In this document: positions 24,042-31,977 of the stretch, piece after piece
Numbering within the stretch: position 1 is the first letter of the stretch
Layout: each line of letters opens with the position of its first letter
DNA from: an uncultured Campylobacter sp.
GTDB taxonomy: Bacteria; Campylobacterota; Campylobacteria; Campylobacterales; Campylobacteraceae
Direction: 5' to 3'
DNA: 46,098 nt
Assembly: GCF_938045345.1 (NCBI RefSeq)
Contig: NZ_CALIMS010000034.1
Coordinates: 1 to 46,098, forward strand
Program-made: the position numbers and the translations under genes
Notes under the pieces: generated by a model
Told to the model about the DNA's origin: nothing
What the model saw: only the letters and a program-made list of their open reading frames with translations
The model's database searches: none

Positions 24042-25149
24042 ATGCTAAAATCATATCCTCTTACGATGCAGGGCGTGGAGTTTCGCGGACATGGCGTGAC
24101 GGGCATTTACGAGATAGAGGAGCGGATAGCTTTCGTCCACTTTGCCTTTGCAGCCCCCTAGCGAGCAAAACATCGCCGCGAAGCTAACACCCGGCTACGT
24201 GCTACTAGATACGTTTTCGCGCGATTTTAGCGAGCACAAAAGATCGGTGCTCGCCTACGAGCAGCGCGAAATTTTCTCTGCCGCCTCCGCGCTTTGTTAC
24301 CCGCAGGACGGCCACTTCGTGCTAAATACGAGATATTATGGGGGCTTCGTCGATTCGCCCGCAAAGCTCATCAAAATACAAGACGGCGAAATGACCGAGC
24401 TTGGCGATACCCCAACGCCCGTGAAGCAGATCTACAACGATGCGCGAACCTACGAGTTTGACGGCTTTGCCGTGCGGATGAGTTCACCCTTTATGATGGA
24501 ATGCAGAGCCTCTCAAGGCGGGTCAAATTTAAACGGCGCGGCTGCCGATTTGGGCGGCGCAGTAAATTTCAGCGGCGCGGCGGGCGAAAATTTAAAAAAT
24601 TCCTCCGAAAATGACGATGTGGCGACTGTTTGTAAAGAAAGCAAAAACGATCTACGCGATAAAACGAGCGAAGCGAAAGATAAAATTTCAAACGGCAGCA
24701 AGCGGCCCTGCAAAAAAGCGGCCGCAAAAGGCAAAACGCTTTGGCGGCTGAAGCTAGGCGCGTATCTGTATACGCCCGTTTGGCTGCGCGACGCAGCGAC
24801 GTCGCATTTTAGCGAGCAAGACAAGCGGCAGGGTCACAAGACGCTGTATTTCGGCACCGCAGGCAAGGGCGGGCACCTATACGCCGTAGACGCGACAAGC
24901 GGCGAGGTGATCTTTAAGCTTGACACCGGCGGCACCGAGCATTTCGCGTGGTGCGAGGATAAAATTTTACTCGCAGATCGCCGCGGCAAGCCTGTTTTGA
25001 TTAGCGCGGAGGACGGCTTGATCTTAAAAGAGGTGGAATTCGGCGAGTTTCAATTCGGCTCGGATCAGATCATGCTCGCTAGTAGGGGTCGCCTCTACGT
25101 CGTGGCAAACGACGGAGCCACGATGCATGCCGTCTGCGCTGATATTTAA
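24042..25149 (+). pseudogene. PQQ-like beta-propeller protein, frameshifted at a C5 run
   Basis: AAGGAG precedes an ATG at 24042 that opens MLKSYPLTMQGVEFRGHGVT and runs into TAG at 24158 just after CCCCC (24153-24157). Removing one C joins it to the long downstream frame: ...FVHFAFAAPSEQNIAAKLTP and on to 25149, about 369 residues in all. Late segments (LYFGTAGKGGHLYAVDATSG, then FKLDTGGTEHFAW and a GRLYVV ending) fit PQQ/WD-type propeller blades. A low-complexity insert of about 75 residues (coded near 24505-24730; Asn, Ser, Ala, Gly, Lys) sits between blades. The downstream frame alone could start only at a TTG at 24142 without a ribosome binding site. Real decay, slippage at the C-run, or sequence error are all possible. 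Confidence 0.7.
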
Positions 25150-25542
25150 ATTGGACATATTAAAATTCGGCTTGTAGTTGTAGATTAAATTTAAACGCAA
25201 GGCTTGAACCGCCGAACATTTTGGATATGAAATTTACCTATTTAAGTCTCATGTCCGCTAGCCGCAGCACCCTTGCGAGCCGTATCCCATCTCTCGCCCA
25301 TTCGGCAAATGCCAAAAACCGCGAATTCTTTGGTATAAAGCACGTCGTAGCTCACTTGCTAAGTAAAATTTATTTGCCCGGCGCGTCGTTTCGGACTGAA
25401 ATTCAAACCCCGCGCCTTAAAATTTAAAACAGTCGCGGCAAAATTTCAAGGCGCGAAGTGATGCGAGCTGCCGTGAAATTCCATAGAGCTTTGTGGCGTG
25501 CGCGGGCAAACCTCGGCGATGATATTGATCGCGACGCCCGTT
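25150..25542. other. Intergenic stretch between two frameshifted genes
   Basis: I see no intact gene. A 38-codon minus-strand open stretch (about 25236-25350, containing VLYTKEFAVFGICRMGERWD) lacks a start and may be another remnant. Otherwise the segment is made of AAATTT-rich spacer words. Confidence 0.3.
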
Positions 25543-26264
25543 TCATTGAAATATCACAAACTGCTTTTGAAATTTTGACGGGCTGATCCGCCGCTCTTTC
25601 AGCATGTAGCGGCAAACCCTTTCAAAGTCCGCTCCGCTCATCATAAAACTGATAAATCCGCCCTTGCCGTCATAGATGATCAAAGTATCGATCGCGCGGA
25701 AGCTAAATTTCCCCTCCCCGTGATCTTTGAAAAAATCAGTTTGGAGATGAAAAACGGCAAAATCAATGACACCGCGCTCATAATAAAAATTATAAATCCT
25801 CTAAGGCTTTGTAAAAATCCGGTAAACGCGACGGCTATTACGATGAACGAAAACACAATACCTACGGAATTTCTAGCTGGCACGATATGTCCGAATAGCG
25901 GCGTAGCAGTGAGCTTTATGAGCGATATCTCATCAAATTTTATAGATTTCGTGATTTTGCCCTTGTTAACGTAGTTAATGCTCCTATTCGTCAAATGAAC
26001 AAAGCGCGTATGGGCACTGTTGAGATAGGACACGACGGCGAATGCTACGGAAACAAACGGCGTATAGTATGGAAAAATATCCCCTATGTATAGAAATACC
26101 GGTACTGCCAAGGGAGCGAAGAATAGGTTATAAATAAAGAATACTATTATGTTGTAGTCTTTGACGACGAGGGATTTATTGTCAAATTGCGGCGGATTTA
26201 GGCGCTCGGCGCCGTTTTGCTCAGGCTGCTGCGACCTCTGCGGCTCGTCGTTAAAATTTTTCAT
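25543..26264 (-). pseudogene. Two- to four-helix membrane protein, frameshifted at a T6 run
   Basis: The ATG at 26264 opens MKNFNDEPQRSQQPEQNG, a disordered N terminus. It is followed by membrane segments (IIVFFIYNLFFAPLAVPVFLY, YYTPFVSVAFAVVSYL, then a helix pair after about residue 130) and a PH-like beta region (RFVHLTNRSINYVNKGKITK). The frame ends at 25680. At the T6 run (25730-25735) one missing T explains the break: with T7 it reads LIFFKDHGEGKFSFRAIDTL, then IIYDGKGGFISFMMSG and ends at 25543. The restored protein is about 240 residues. Function unknown. This may be a natural loss, a slippage switch or an error. Confidence 0.65.
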
Positions 26265-26461
26265 TAAATTTTTTGCTCCCGTTTTAAAATTTTATCGCTA
26301 GCGGCTCGGGCGTTTTGCGGCGTTAAATTTGCCGTTCGTGCCGTACGTTCTAGCGACGCTATCCCAAGCAGAGCCTGTTTGCGTCCTTTCAAAATTTTAT
26401 TTAGTTCAAATTTATCAGTACCATGTACGCTTGCCGCACCGCCGCATGAAATTTCGAGGCC

Positions 26462-26635
26462 TCATGGCTCGAAATCAAAACAGTAAAACTCATCCGCCTC
26501 GCTCCAAAGCTCCTCTAGCGAGCGCCCGCCTCTTTTTCATATTCTTTAAAATAAGCGGGCAATCAAAATAGATGATTATCGCATACTCTCTGCTACGCAG
26601 ACGTAGGCTTGGTCATCCATCCTATAATAATTCAT
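26462..26635 (-). pseudogene. Decayed small gene with several frameshifts
   Basis: From an ATG at 26635 the pieces MNYYRMDDQAYVCVAESMR, IIIYFDCPLILKN, KEYEKEAGA and SLEELWSEADEFYCFDFEP follow one another in different frames and together would make one protein of about 60 residues. No single frame spans them. The family is unknown. The remaining bases of the 26265-26754 gap hold only spacer words. Confidence 0.4.
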
Positions 26636-26754
26636 TTTAATTGTGTCGGCTCCACGTTTTTGAATGAATAATTTTAGCATTTGTCCACTTTGGGTCATTC
26701 AAGTATTTACGACAGAATAGCAATGTATAATGCTGGATTTTATAATCCTTTTTC

Positions 26755-27639
26755 TCATGAAAATATGAGTTTAAGTTGATATAAAATTCCTGCAGCAATA
26801 ACGTTTCCAGTAATTCCTTCAAGTATATTTCTAAGGGTTTTTAACGATTGACTTAAAACTACTTTAGAGGGACTTGCTTTTTTTACTTCATTATTAACCG
26901 CGTCTAGTTCTTGTTCAAAATCTTTTGGATTGTCTAGCGATACCAAAATGTCTTTTTTATGGGTGTTAATTAATTCTAGGACTTTAACTATTTTATCAAT
27001 ATCCAAACTATTATTAATTGTTTGCGAAGAGTAATTGCTATTCTGCTGAATTTGGCTGTTTGAAACATTGCCATAAAAATTATTTACCGTGTAGTTCTTT
27101 TCACTTGCAATTTTCTTTTCTTCATCTGTAAATTTCATATCCACTCCTATAATACCATCTTCTTCCAATTTTAATATCCATTCCATAATAATATTTTTCA
27201 CGGTCTCAATAATGCCGATTATACTAGTGGGGCTTAACTCTTTTCTATATTTAGTTGGAACACCATCGCTTATAAGTTGGTTAAACGAGTCTGGTAAATT
27301 TATACTTATGATGCTCTTATTTTCAGAGCGATTGATTATATTTTCCAATCCTGGAATTCCTTGTCCAATTTTAGACATAGTTAATTTATTATACATTTCA
27401 ATATTCTCAATTATTACAGAAACCCAACCATGATACGGATTCCACCCTTTAATATCTCCAAAAATATTTCTATACTCTGGAATACTAGCACCTTCTTTAT
27501 ACCCATTCAACTCATTGCTAATCCAAATTTCAAAATCTTTGATCTTTAATTTTCTAGCAATAATATATGCTTGCCTAAGAACATCCGTAGTACTTTTACT
27601 CAATATTTGCTTTTGTATATTGATAACTATTGGATCCAT
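26755..27639 (-). CDS. AbiTii-domain protein, putative phage-defence or toxin-type gene
   Basis: The 294-residue protein begins with an AbiTii-type domain: about residues 5-60 include TTDVLRQAYIIARKLKIKDF, EIWISNELNGYKEG and IPEYRNIFG, the characteristic Trp-x-x-x-Glu-Leu-Asn-Gly-Tyr block. It continues to about 180 with the family's beta-rich part. A low-complexity linker, YTVNNFYGNVSNSQIQQNSN, resembles the NFYGNV...QIQQ linkers often found in such proteins. The C-terminal domain is helical and ends with a hydrophobic stretch (LEGITGNVIAAGILYQL) that could insert in membranes. The gene is AT-rich, stands alone and is flanked by decayed genes. AbiTii is named for predicted abortive-infection systems; activity here is not shown. 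Confidence 0.75.
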   Translation of the reverse strand: MDPIVINIQKQILSKSTTDVLRQAYIIARKLKIKDFEIWISNELNGYKEGASIPEYRNIFGDIKGWNPYHGWVSVIIENIEMYNKLTMSKIGQGIPGLENIINRSENKSIISINLPDSFNQLISDGVPTKYRKELSPTSIIGIIETVKNIIMEWILKLEEDGIIGVDMKFTDEEKKIASEKNYTVNNFYGNVSNSQIQQNSNYSSQTINNSLDIDKIVKVLELINTHKKDILVSLDNPKDFEQELDAVNNEVKKASPSKVVLSQSLKTLRNILEGITGNVIAAGILYQLKLIFS

Positions 27640-27858
27640 AAAATTTATCCGTATTCAAATTAATTTTTTCGCTTTCGTATCTTCTTAGTATAATTAAGCT
27701 CATTATATAATAATTTTACCATTTTATACACTAAGTTCACTTTCAATAACAGATTTTAAACTTTGAAATAAGGCTATTAAGAAGTTTAAATTTTGTCGAT
27801 ATATTATGCAATTCAACATTAGATCCTTAGCGCATTGGATTGATTGTTACTTGCTCTT

Positions 27859-28163
27859 TTACTCCGCCAAAAACCCGAAGCGCTCGATCATATCCAAAAG
27901 CATATCGGCTCTGCAAATTTCATCGTCCAGCAGATCGTCGTATTGATCCCGCAGTCGCTAGGCGCCTTGCGCCACGGGCCCTAGATATTCCTTAGCCTGC
28001 GCGAAATCCCCTTTCATCACGTAGTATTCGCCTAATATCACGCGAGCTTGCGTCTTGCTAACCTCGTCGCCTTCGCCATCAAGTGCTGCTTTTAGGCTCT
28101 GCACGCCGCTCTCTTCAAGCCCCCGCGAGATCTGCGTTACCTTCTGTAAAGCTTCGCATCCAT
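27859..28163 (-). pseudogene. TPR/Sel1-like protein remnant with frameshift and internal stop
   Basis: AAGGAG precedes an ATG at 28163, but the frame breaks after a few codons. The main frame reads EALQKVTQISRGLEESGVQS, then QARVILGEYYVMKGDFAQAK, hits an in-frame TAG at 27958-27960, and continues RLRDQYDDLLDDEICRADML to a stop at 27859. The GEYY...GDFAQAKEYL block is TPR-like. One frameshift plus one nonsense codon make decay, rather than error, the simpler reading here. Its next neighbour upstream, 20 bases away, is an intact hypothetical gene. Confidence 0.6.
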
Positions 28164-28183
28164 TTTCACTCCTTAGCTAAATT

Positions 28184-28798
28184 TCATTTAAAATAATAGA
28201 ACAAATTTCCGCCGCACTCAAGATCCACGAACTCCTTGCTGTCAAAAAACAGCTTAAATTCCATGTGGCTCAGATATTTAGCGTCCTGCGCTTTCTCTAT
28301 AAAATTTCTTATCAGCCGCTCTATCTTTCCGCCCCCTTCGCGGCGTGCCGCGTCCTGCCTCGTGAAATAAAAAACTACGGGCGCGTCGGACACCGCCGCG
28401 ATATACCAAATTTTAAGCGGCGCTAAAAGCTCGTTTCGGTTTCGCAGCAGCTCCTCTACCGCGCCTTGGATCAGATCGGTGCGGATCTGCGACTCGAAGG
28501 ACTCGACCGAGATATAAAAATTCTTTAGCTCGTTTAGCTTCGCGTAAAGCGGCGTGCGGGCGAGATAGCGCTCGATGCACTTTTTATCGGTGATTTTTGC
28601 GGCATCTTTATCGAAGCGAAGCACGATCTTAAGCCACGCCGAGTCCCTGCCCGCGCCGTAAAACGCGCTGATAGGACGAACCTTAAATTTAGAGTTTATA
28701 AACTCCAGTAAGCCGCTGATATTTTCGCTGTTTTCGGCTCTATTTTCTATGATCTCTTTGCAGCGCCTGCTCTGATACGGGCTTAGATCGCAAAACAT
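28184..28798 (-). CDS. Hypothetical cytosolic protein
   Basis: This 204-residue protein has no family that I recognise. It starts MFCDLSPYQSRRCKEIIENR and is mixed alpha/beta without a signal peptide or membrane helix. Strands (SAWLKIVLRFD, KIWYIAAVSDAPVVFYFT) alternate with charged helices (AVEELLRNRNELLAP, IERLIRNFIEKAQDA), and it ends ECGGNLFYYFK. Codon use and GC are like the core genes, so it is probably resident rather than transferred. AAAGG lies 7 bases before the ATG. It follows the DyP gene by 26 bases on the same strand and may be co-transcribed with it. Confidence 0.65.
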   Translation of the reverse strand: MFCDLSPYQSRRCKEIIENRAENSENISGLLEFINSKFKVRPISAFYGAGRDSAWLKIVLRFDKDAAKITDKKCIERYLARTPLYAKLNELKNFYISVESFESQIRTDLIQGAVEELLRNRNELLAPLKIWYIAAVSDAPVVFYFTRQDAARREGGGKIERLIRNFIEKAQDAKYLSHMEFKLFFDSKEFVDLECGGNLFYYFK

Positions 28799-28824
28799 TG
28801 CGCGCCTTTAATTTAAAGCTAAAT

Positions 28825-29778
28825 TTACTCTGCGCTATAAGCCTGCAGCATATCGAAGGTCGGAGCGAAAAAGAGCGCGCCCGTCTTTGCGGTGCTGAAA
28901 TCCAGTAGGCGGTCGTAGTTGCCTCGCGGGCGGCCGATAAACATACTCTCAAGCATCAGCTCCAGCGTACTGAAGGTGCTTGCGTAGGCGATGAAGTAGG
29001 TTCCCGTCTCACCGTCTTGCATAAACGGCATATTGCCGCGCACGACCTTTTTGTCGTCGCCTACGTTGGCTGCGGCGGAGTGCGAGTTGCTGGGTTTTAT
29101 CTCCTCGCTCATTTCGATATCGTTTTGCTTGGATCTACCGATGACGCGCTCCTGCTCGGCGACGCCCGCGGCGTTCCACGCGCTCATATCGTGGATATAT
29201 TTTTGCGTAAAAAGATAGCTGCCGCCCTTATACGCCGCATCCTCGTCGCCTACCTTGGCGAAAAAGTCGCGATCTGCGCCTTGCGGATTTTCGGTGCCGT
29301 CCACAAAGCCGATGATAGCGCGCCCGTCGTAGTATTTAAAGCCGCAGATCTCCTCCTCGCACGTCGCGACATCCTTCAGCGCGGCTCTGATCTCGCTTGC
29401 CATATCGTAGCAAACGGCTTGATTTGCGGCTCTGATGTGGATGTGCAGATCGCCTCCGGTGGCGGGCGCAGCGTGTTTATCGCCCCTAATCTCTTCGAAA
29501 TTTTTTAGCTCTTTCGGCAAAGGCTTCGGCAAGCCGAGCATTTTCCATGCCTCAAAGCCCACGCCCAGCACGCAGCTCGTTTCGCTAGCCGCGCCGAATC
29601 TCGTAACGGCGGTTTTGTTTAAATTTATCACCAGGCCGCAAAGACCCTCGAAAGCCTTTTTACAGGCGGTTTTGTCTGCGCTAAAACGCCAGATCATAAA
29701 CACGGTGTTATTGCCGGGCGCGTCGGTTACGTTTTGGGATTTTGCATGCGCACAGGCGCAACTTTTTTCTTTACTCAT
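28825..29778 (-). CDS. DyP-type haem peroxidase
   Basis: DyP peroxidases are haem enzymes that use hydrogen peroxide; bacterial members act in oxidative stress and haem handling. The 317-residue protein shows the signature GFVDGTENPQG with the catalytic Asp, then ERVIGRSKQNDIEM. The likely proximal haem His is in SNSHSAAANV, followed by RGNMPF and GTYFIAYA, the order of the YfeX-like P class. There is no Tat signal, so it is probably cytosolic, as for that class. GAAGGAG lies 5-6 bases before the ATG. No encapsulin gene is adjacent. Confidence 0.92.
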   Translation of the reverse strand: MSKEKSCACAHAKSQNVTDAPGNNTVFMIWRFSADKTACKKAFEGLCGLVINLNKTAVTRFGAASETSCVLGVGFEAWKMLGLPKPLPKELKNFEEIRGDKHAAPATGGDLHIHIRAANQAVCYDMASEIRAALKDVATCEEEICGFKYYDGRAIIGFVDGTENPQGADRDFFAKVGDEDAAYKGGSYLFTQKYIHDMSAWNAAGVAEQERVIGRSKQNDIEMSEEIKPSNSHSAAANVGDDKKVVRGNMPFMQDGETGTYFIAYASTFSTLELMLESMFIGRPRGNYDRLLDFSTAKTGALFFAPTFDMLQAYSAE

Positions 29779-30007
29779 TTTCGCTCCTTCAAAGTGAAAT
29801 TTTAAAAGGAATTTTAGCGCAATATCGGTAAACGGCGGGCGTAGAGATAGAATTTAGGTGGCTTTCGGGTTTGATTTCGGCGGAGGAAATTTTGTCTTTG
29901 ATCGTGGGACTTGCGGCAAGGGTGGAATTTGGGCTTTAAATTTATAAAATTTACGCCGAATGGGAAGCGAAATTTTAGAGTTTTGCGAGGACGAAATTTT
30001 AAAGTAG

Positions 30008-30095
30008 TGGCAGATGGGAAGGGATTCGAACCCTCGAAAGCTTGCACTTTACACGCGTTCCAGGCGTGCTCCTTCAACCGCTCGGACACCCATCT
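30008..30095 (-). tRNA. tRNA-Ser (GGA)
   Basis: The minus strand reads AGATGGGTGTCCGAGCGG... with the anticodon stem CACGC/GCGTG around CTGGAAC (anticodon GGA), a long variable arm and an encoded CCA. Length is 88 bases. Confidence 0.93.
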
Positions 30096-30110
30096 AAATT
30101 AAAAGTCGTG

Positions 30111-30116
30111 ATTATA
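30111..30116 (-). promoter_or_regulatory. -10 box (TATAAT) of tRNA-Ser (GGA)
   Basis: On the minus strand TTTCGCTATAATCACG lies 15 bases before the mature tRNA 5' end. Confidence 0.6.
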
Positions 30117-30184
30117 GCGAAAATCTAAAATTTTGCCAAATTCCGTTTTGGCGCGCAATCCGTTTTGCCTTTAAATTTAAAACG

Positions 30185-30290
30185 CGGCGCTTAGAATTTT
30201 ACCGTAGCGTTTGAAATTTTATCGCGCTGCTTGTAATTTTGCCGTGCCGCTTAGAAATTCTACCGCGCGCCTAAAATTCTACCGCGCCAC
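30185..30290. repeat. Degenerate tandem repeat, unit about 20-23 bp
   Basis: Five successive units of the type GCGCTTAGAATTTTACCGTA, GCGTTTGAAATTTTATCGC, GCTTGTAATTTTGCCGTGCC, GCTTAGAAATTCTACCGCGC and GCCTAAAATTCTACCGCGCC lie head to tail. The remaining bases of the 30096-30460 gap hold no gene that I can support. Confidence 0.5.
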
Positions 30291-30460
30291 TAAGCCAAGC
30301 CGCTTTGCGCTTCCTAGCCGAGCGACGATTTCACCTCGCTGCGGCTATTTTAAAATTTAGATTATCTTTGAAATTTGGATTTGCCGCCCGCCGCGGGGCT
30401 AAATTTAAAAAGCGCAAGTAGATTTTACTTTCATATAGTCCGCTTGCGCCGTAAAATTTC

Positions 30461-30504
30461 GGCGGCGCTTTAAATTTACGGGTATTTTAAAATTTCGCGC
30501 CGCC
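30461..30504 (-). terminator. Terminator of the cmeABC-type operon
   Basis: GGCGGCGC (30461-30468) pairs perfectly with GCGCCGCC (30497-30504). The element lies 16 bases after the cmeC stop, and on the minus strand the stem is followed by GAAATTTTAC. A competing smaller stem with GCGCCG just beyond is also possible. Confidence 0.5.
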
Positions 30505-30519
30505 AGTAAATTTAGAAAG

Positions 30520-31977
30520 CTAATTAAAAATCCTATCCTTCGGGAAGGCGGACATATCGGGCTGCACGTCCTGCTCGGCGCCGATAAGCGCCTTTATTTC
30601 GCTATCTTCTATGCTAAAGCCGCCGCCGAGCGCCTTGTATGCATTCACTGTCGCGTTTAGCACGTCAAGATCGGTCTGCACTTTGTTTAGCTGCGCGCTA
30701 AGTAGGTTTCGCTGCGAATCCAAAAACTCCAGATGATCGCTGTAGCCCGCCTGATACCTGCTTGAGGCGTTTGAATAAATTTTGCTCTGCGAAGCGACGA
30801 GATCGGCGAGGCTTGCTTGCCTCAATTTGGCGTTTTGTACGCCTACAAGCGCGTCGCGAACGTCGCCGAAAGCGGTTTTAAGCGCTTTGTCGTATGCGAT
30901 GAAGCTCGCGTTTTGCTCCAAATTCGCAAGCTCTACACGCCTTTTTTGGCGGCCGAAGTCAAGTAGCGGCCCTACGAGCGAGCCCCCGATATTCCATGTA
31001 CTCGCGCTTGCGGTAAACAGCCTGTCAAACTCGCCGCTTGCATATCCTGCCGAGCCCGTAAGCGAGAAGGTAGGGAAGTAGCCCGCCTTGGCGACGCCTA
31101 CTAAGAAGTTGCTTGAGCGCAGATTTTCGAGCGAGCTTGCGACGTCGGGGCGGTGCAGGATCACGTCGCTTGGGATTCCGCTTGGGATCTGCGGTGCGCT
31201 AGGCATTTTCGCGGCGGTCTGCGGCGCGCCGCGTAAAATTTCATCGTAGCTCTTGCCCGTTAGGATATTTAGCGAAGTTTGAGCTGCGGAGAGCTGATTT
31301 TGCACGCTTATGAGGCTTGCCTCGGCGCTTTGCACCGCAGCTTTGGCCTGATAAAATACGATCTCGCTAACCGCGCCCGCATCGAGCTGCTTTTTGCGGT
31401 AGTTTTGCGTATCTTGATAGCTTTTTAGACTGTCTTTTAAAATTTTCTCCTGCTGCTTTAGTGCTAGTAGCGTAAAATAAGTCGTCGCAACCGTGCTAGT
31501 AATCGTGTTTTTGGCGGTTTCGTAGTCATATTTCGTCGCATTAAATTTCGATCGCGCCGAATCTACGCTATTGCGCACGCGCCCCCAAAAATCGATCTCG
31601 TAGCTTAGCACGGCGCCAATCTGATACGAGCCGTGGGAGTTGCGATCGGGCTGGTTGCCGAAATTATTTTGACGCACTGCGCTGCCGCTTAAATTTACGT
31701 TCGGCAGATATTCAATCTTGTTCAGCCCTAAATTTACGCGTGCGTACTCGACGTTATTCAGCGCGGTTTGCAGGTCGGAATTTTGCTCCAGCGCGCTTTG
31801 GATAAGGGCATTTAACTGCGGATCGTTAAAGCTTTTCCACCACTGCGTGCTAACATTCGTGCTCGCGTAATCCGCCTTAAAGCCGGTCTGCTTTTGCGGC
31901 GTAACGGGCTTGAAGTTGCAACCGCAGAGTAAAATTCCAAGCGTCAAGGCGCTTAAAAGAGCATTATTTATTTTCAT
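30520..31977 (-). CDS. cmeC: RND efflux outer-membrane lipoprotein (CmeC/NodT type)
   Basis: This is the outer-membrane channel of a tripartite drug and bile-salt efflux pump. The 485-residue protein has a lipoprotein signal with lipobox LLCGC. It then shows the two-fold repeated OEP domains typical of the family: TQWWKSFNDPQLNALIQSAL, ALNNVEYARVNLGLNKIEYL, a helical pair, and in the second half HRPDVASSLENLRSSNFLVG and AGYSDHLEFLDSQRNLLSAQ. Length is normal. Its start overlaps the end of the pump gene by 14 bases, so it is the last gene of an A-B-C operon. Confidence 0.93.
   Translation of the reverse strand: MKINNALLSALTLGILLCGCNFKPVTPQKQTGFKADYASTNVSTQWWKSFNDPQLNALIQSALEQNSDLQTALNNVEYARVNLGLNKIEYLPNVNLSGSAVRQNNFGNQPDRNSHGSYQIGAVLSYEIDFWGRVRNSVDSARSKFNATKYDYETAKNTITSTVATTYFTLLALKQQEKILKDSLKSYQDTQNYRKKQLDAGAVSEIVFYQAKAAVQSAEASLISVQNQLSAAQTSLNILTGKSYDEILRGAPQTAAKMPSAPQIPSGIPSDVILHRPDVASSLENLRSSNFLVGVAKAGYFPTFSLTGSAGYASGEFDRLFTASASTWNIGGSLVGPLLDFGRQKRRVELANLEQNASFIAYDKALKTAFGDVRDALVGVQNAKLRQASLADLVASQSKIYSNASSRYQAGYSDHLEFLDSQRNLLSAQLNKVQTDLDVLNATVNAYKALGGGFSIEDSEIKALIGAEQDVQPDMSAFPKDRIFN

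Noticed and set aside
26637..26822. 61-codon minus frame overlapping the end of the AbiTii gene
   Set aside because: It overlaps the AbiTii coding sequence in another frame, has no ribosome binding site and no recognisable features.
28740..28952. 70-codon minus frame overlapping the DyP gene and its neighbour
   Set aside because: It overlaps two well-supported genes in another frame.
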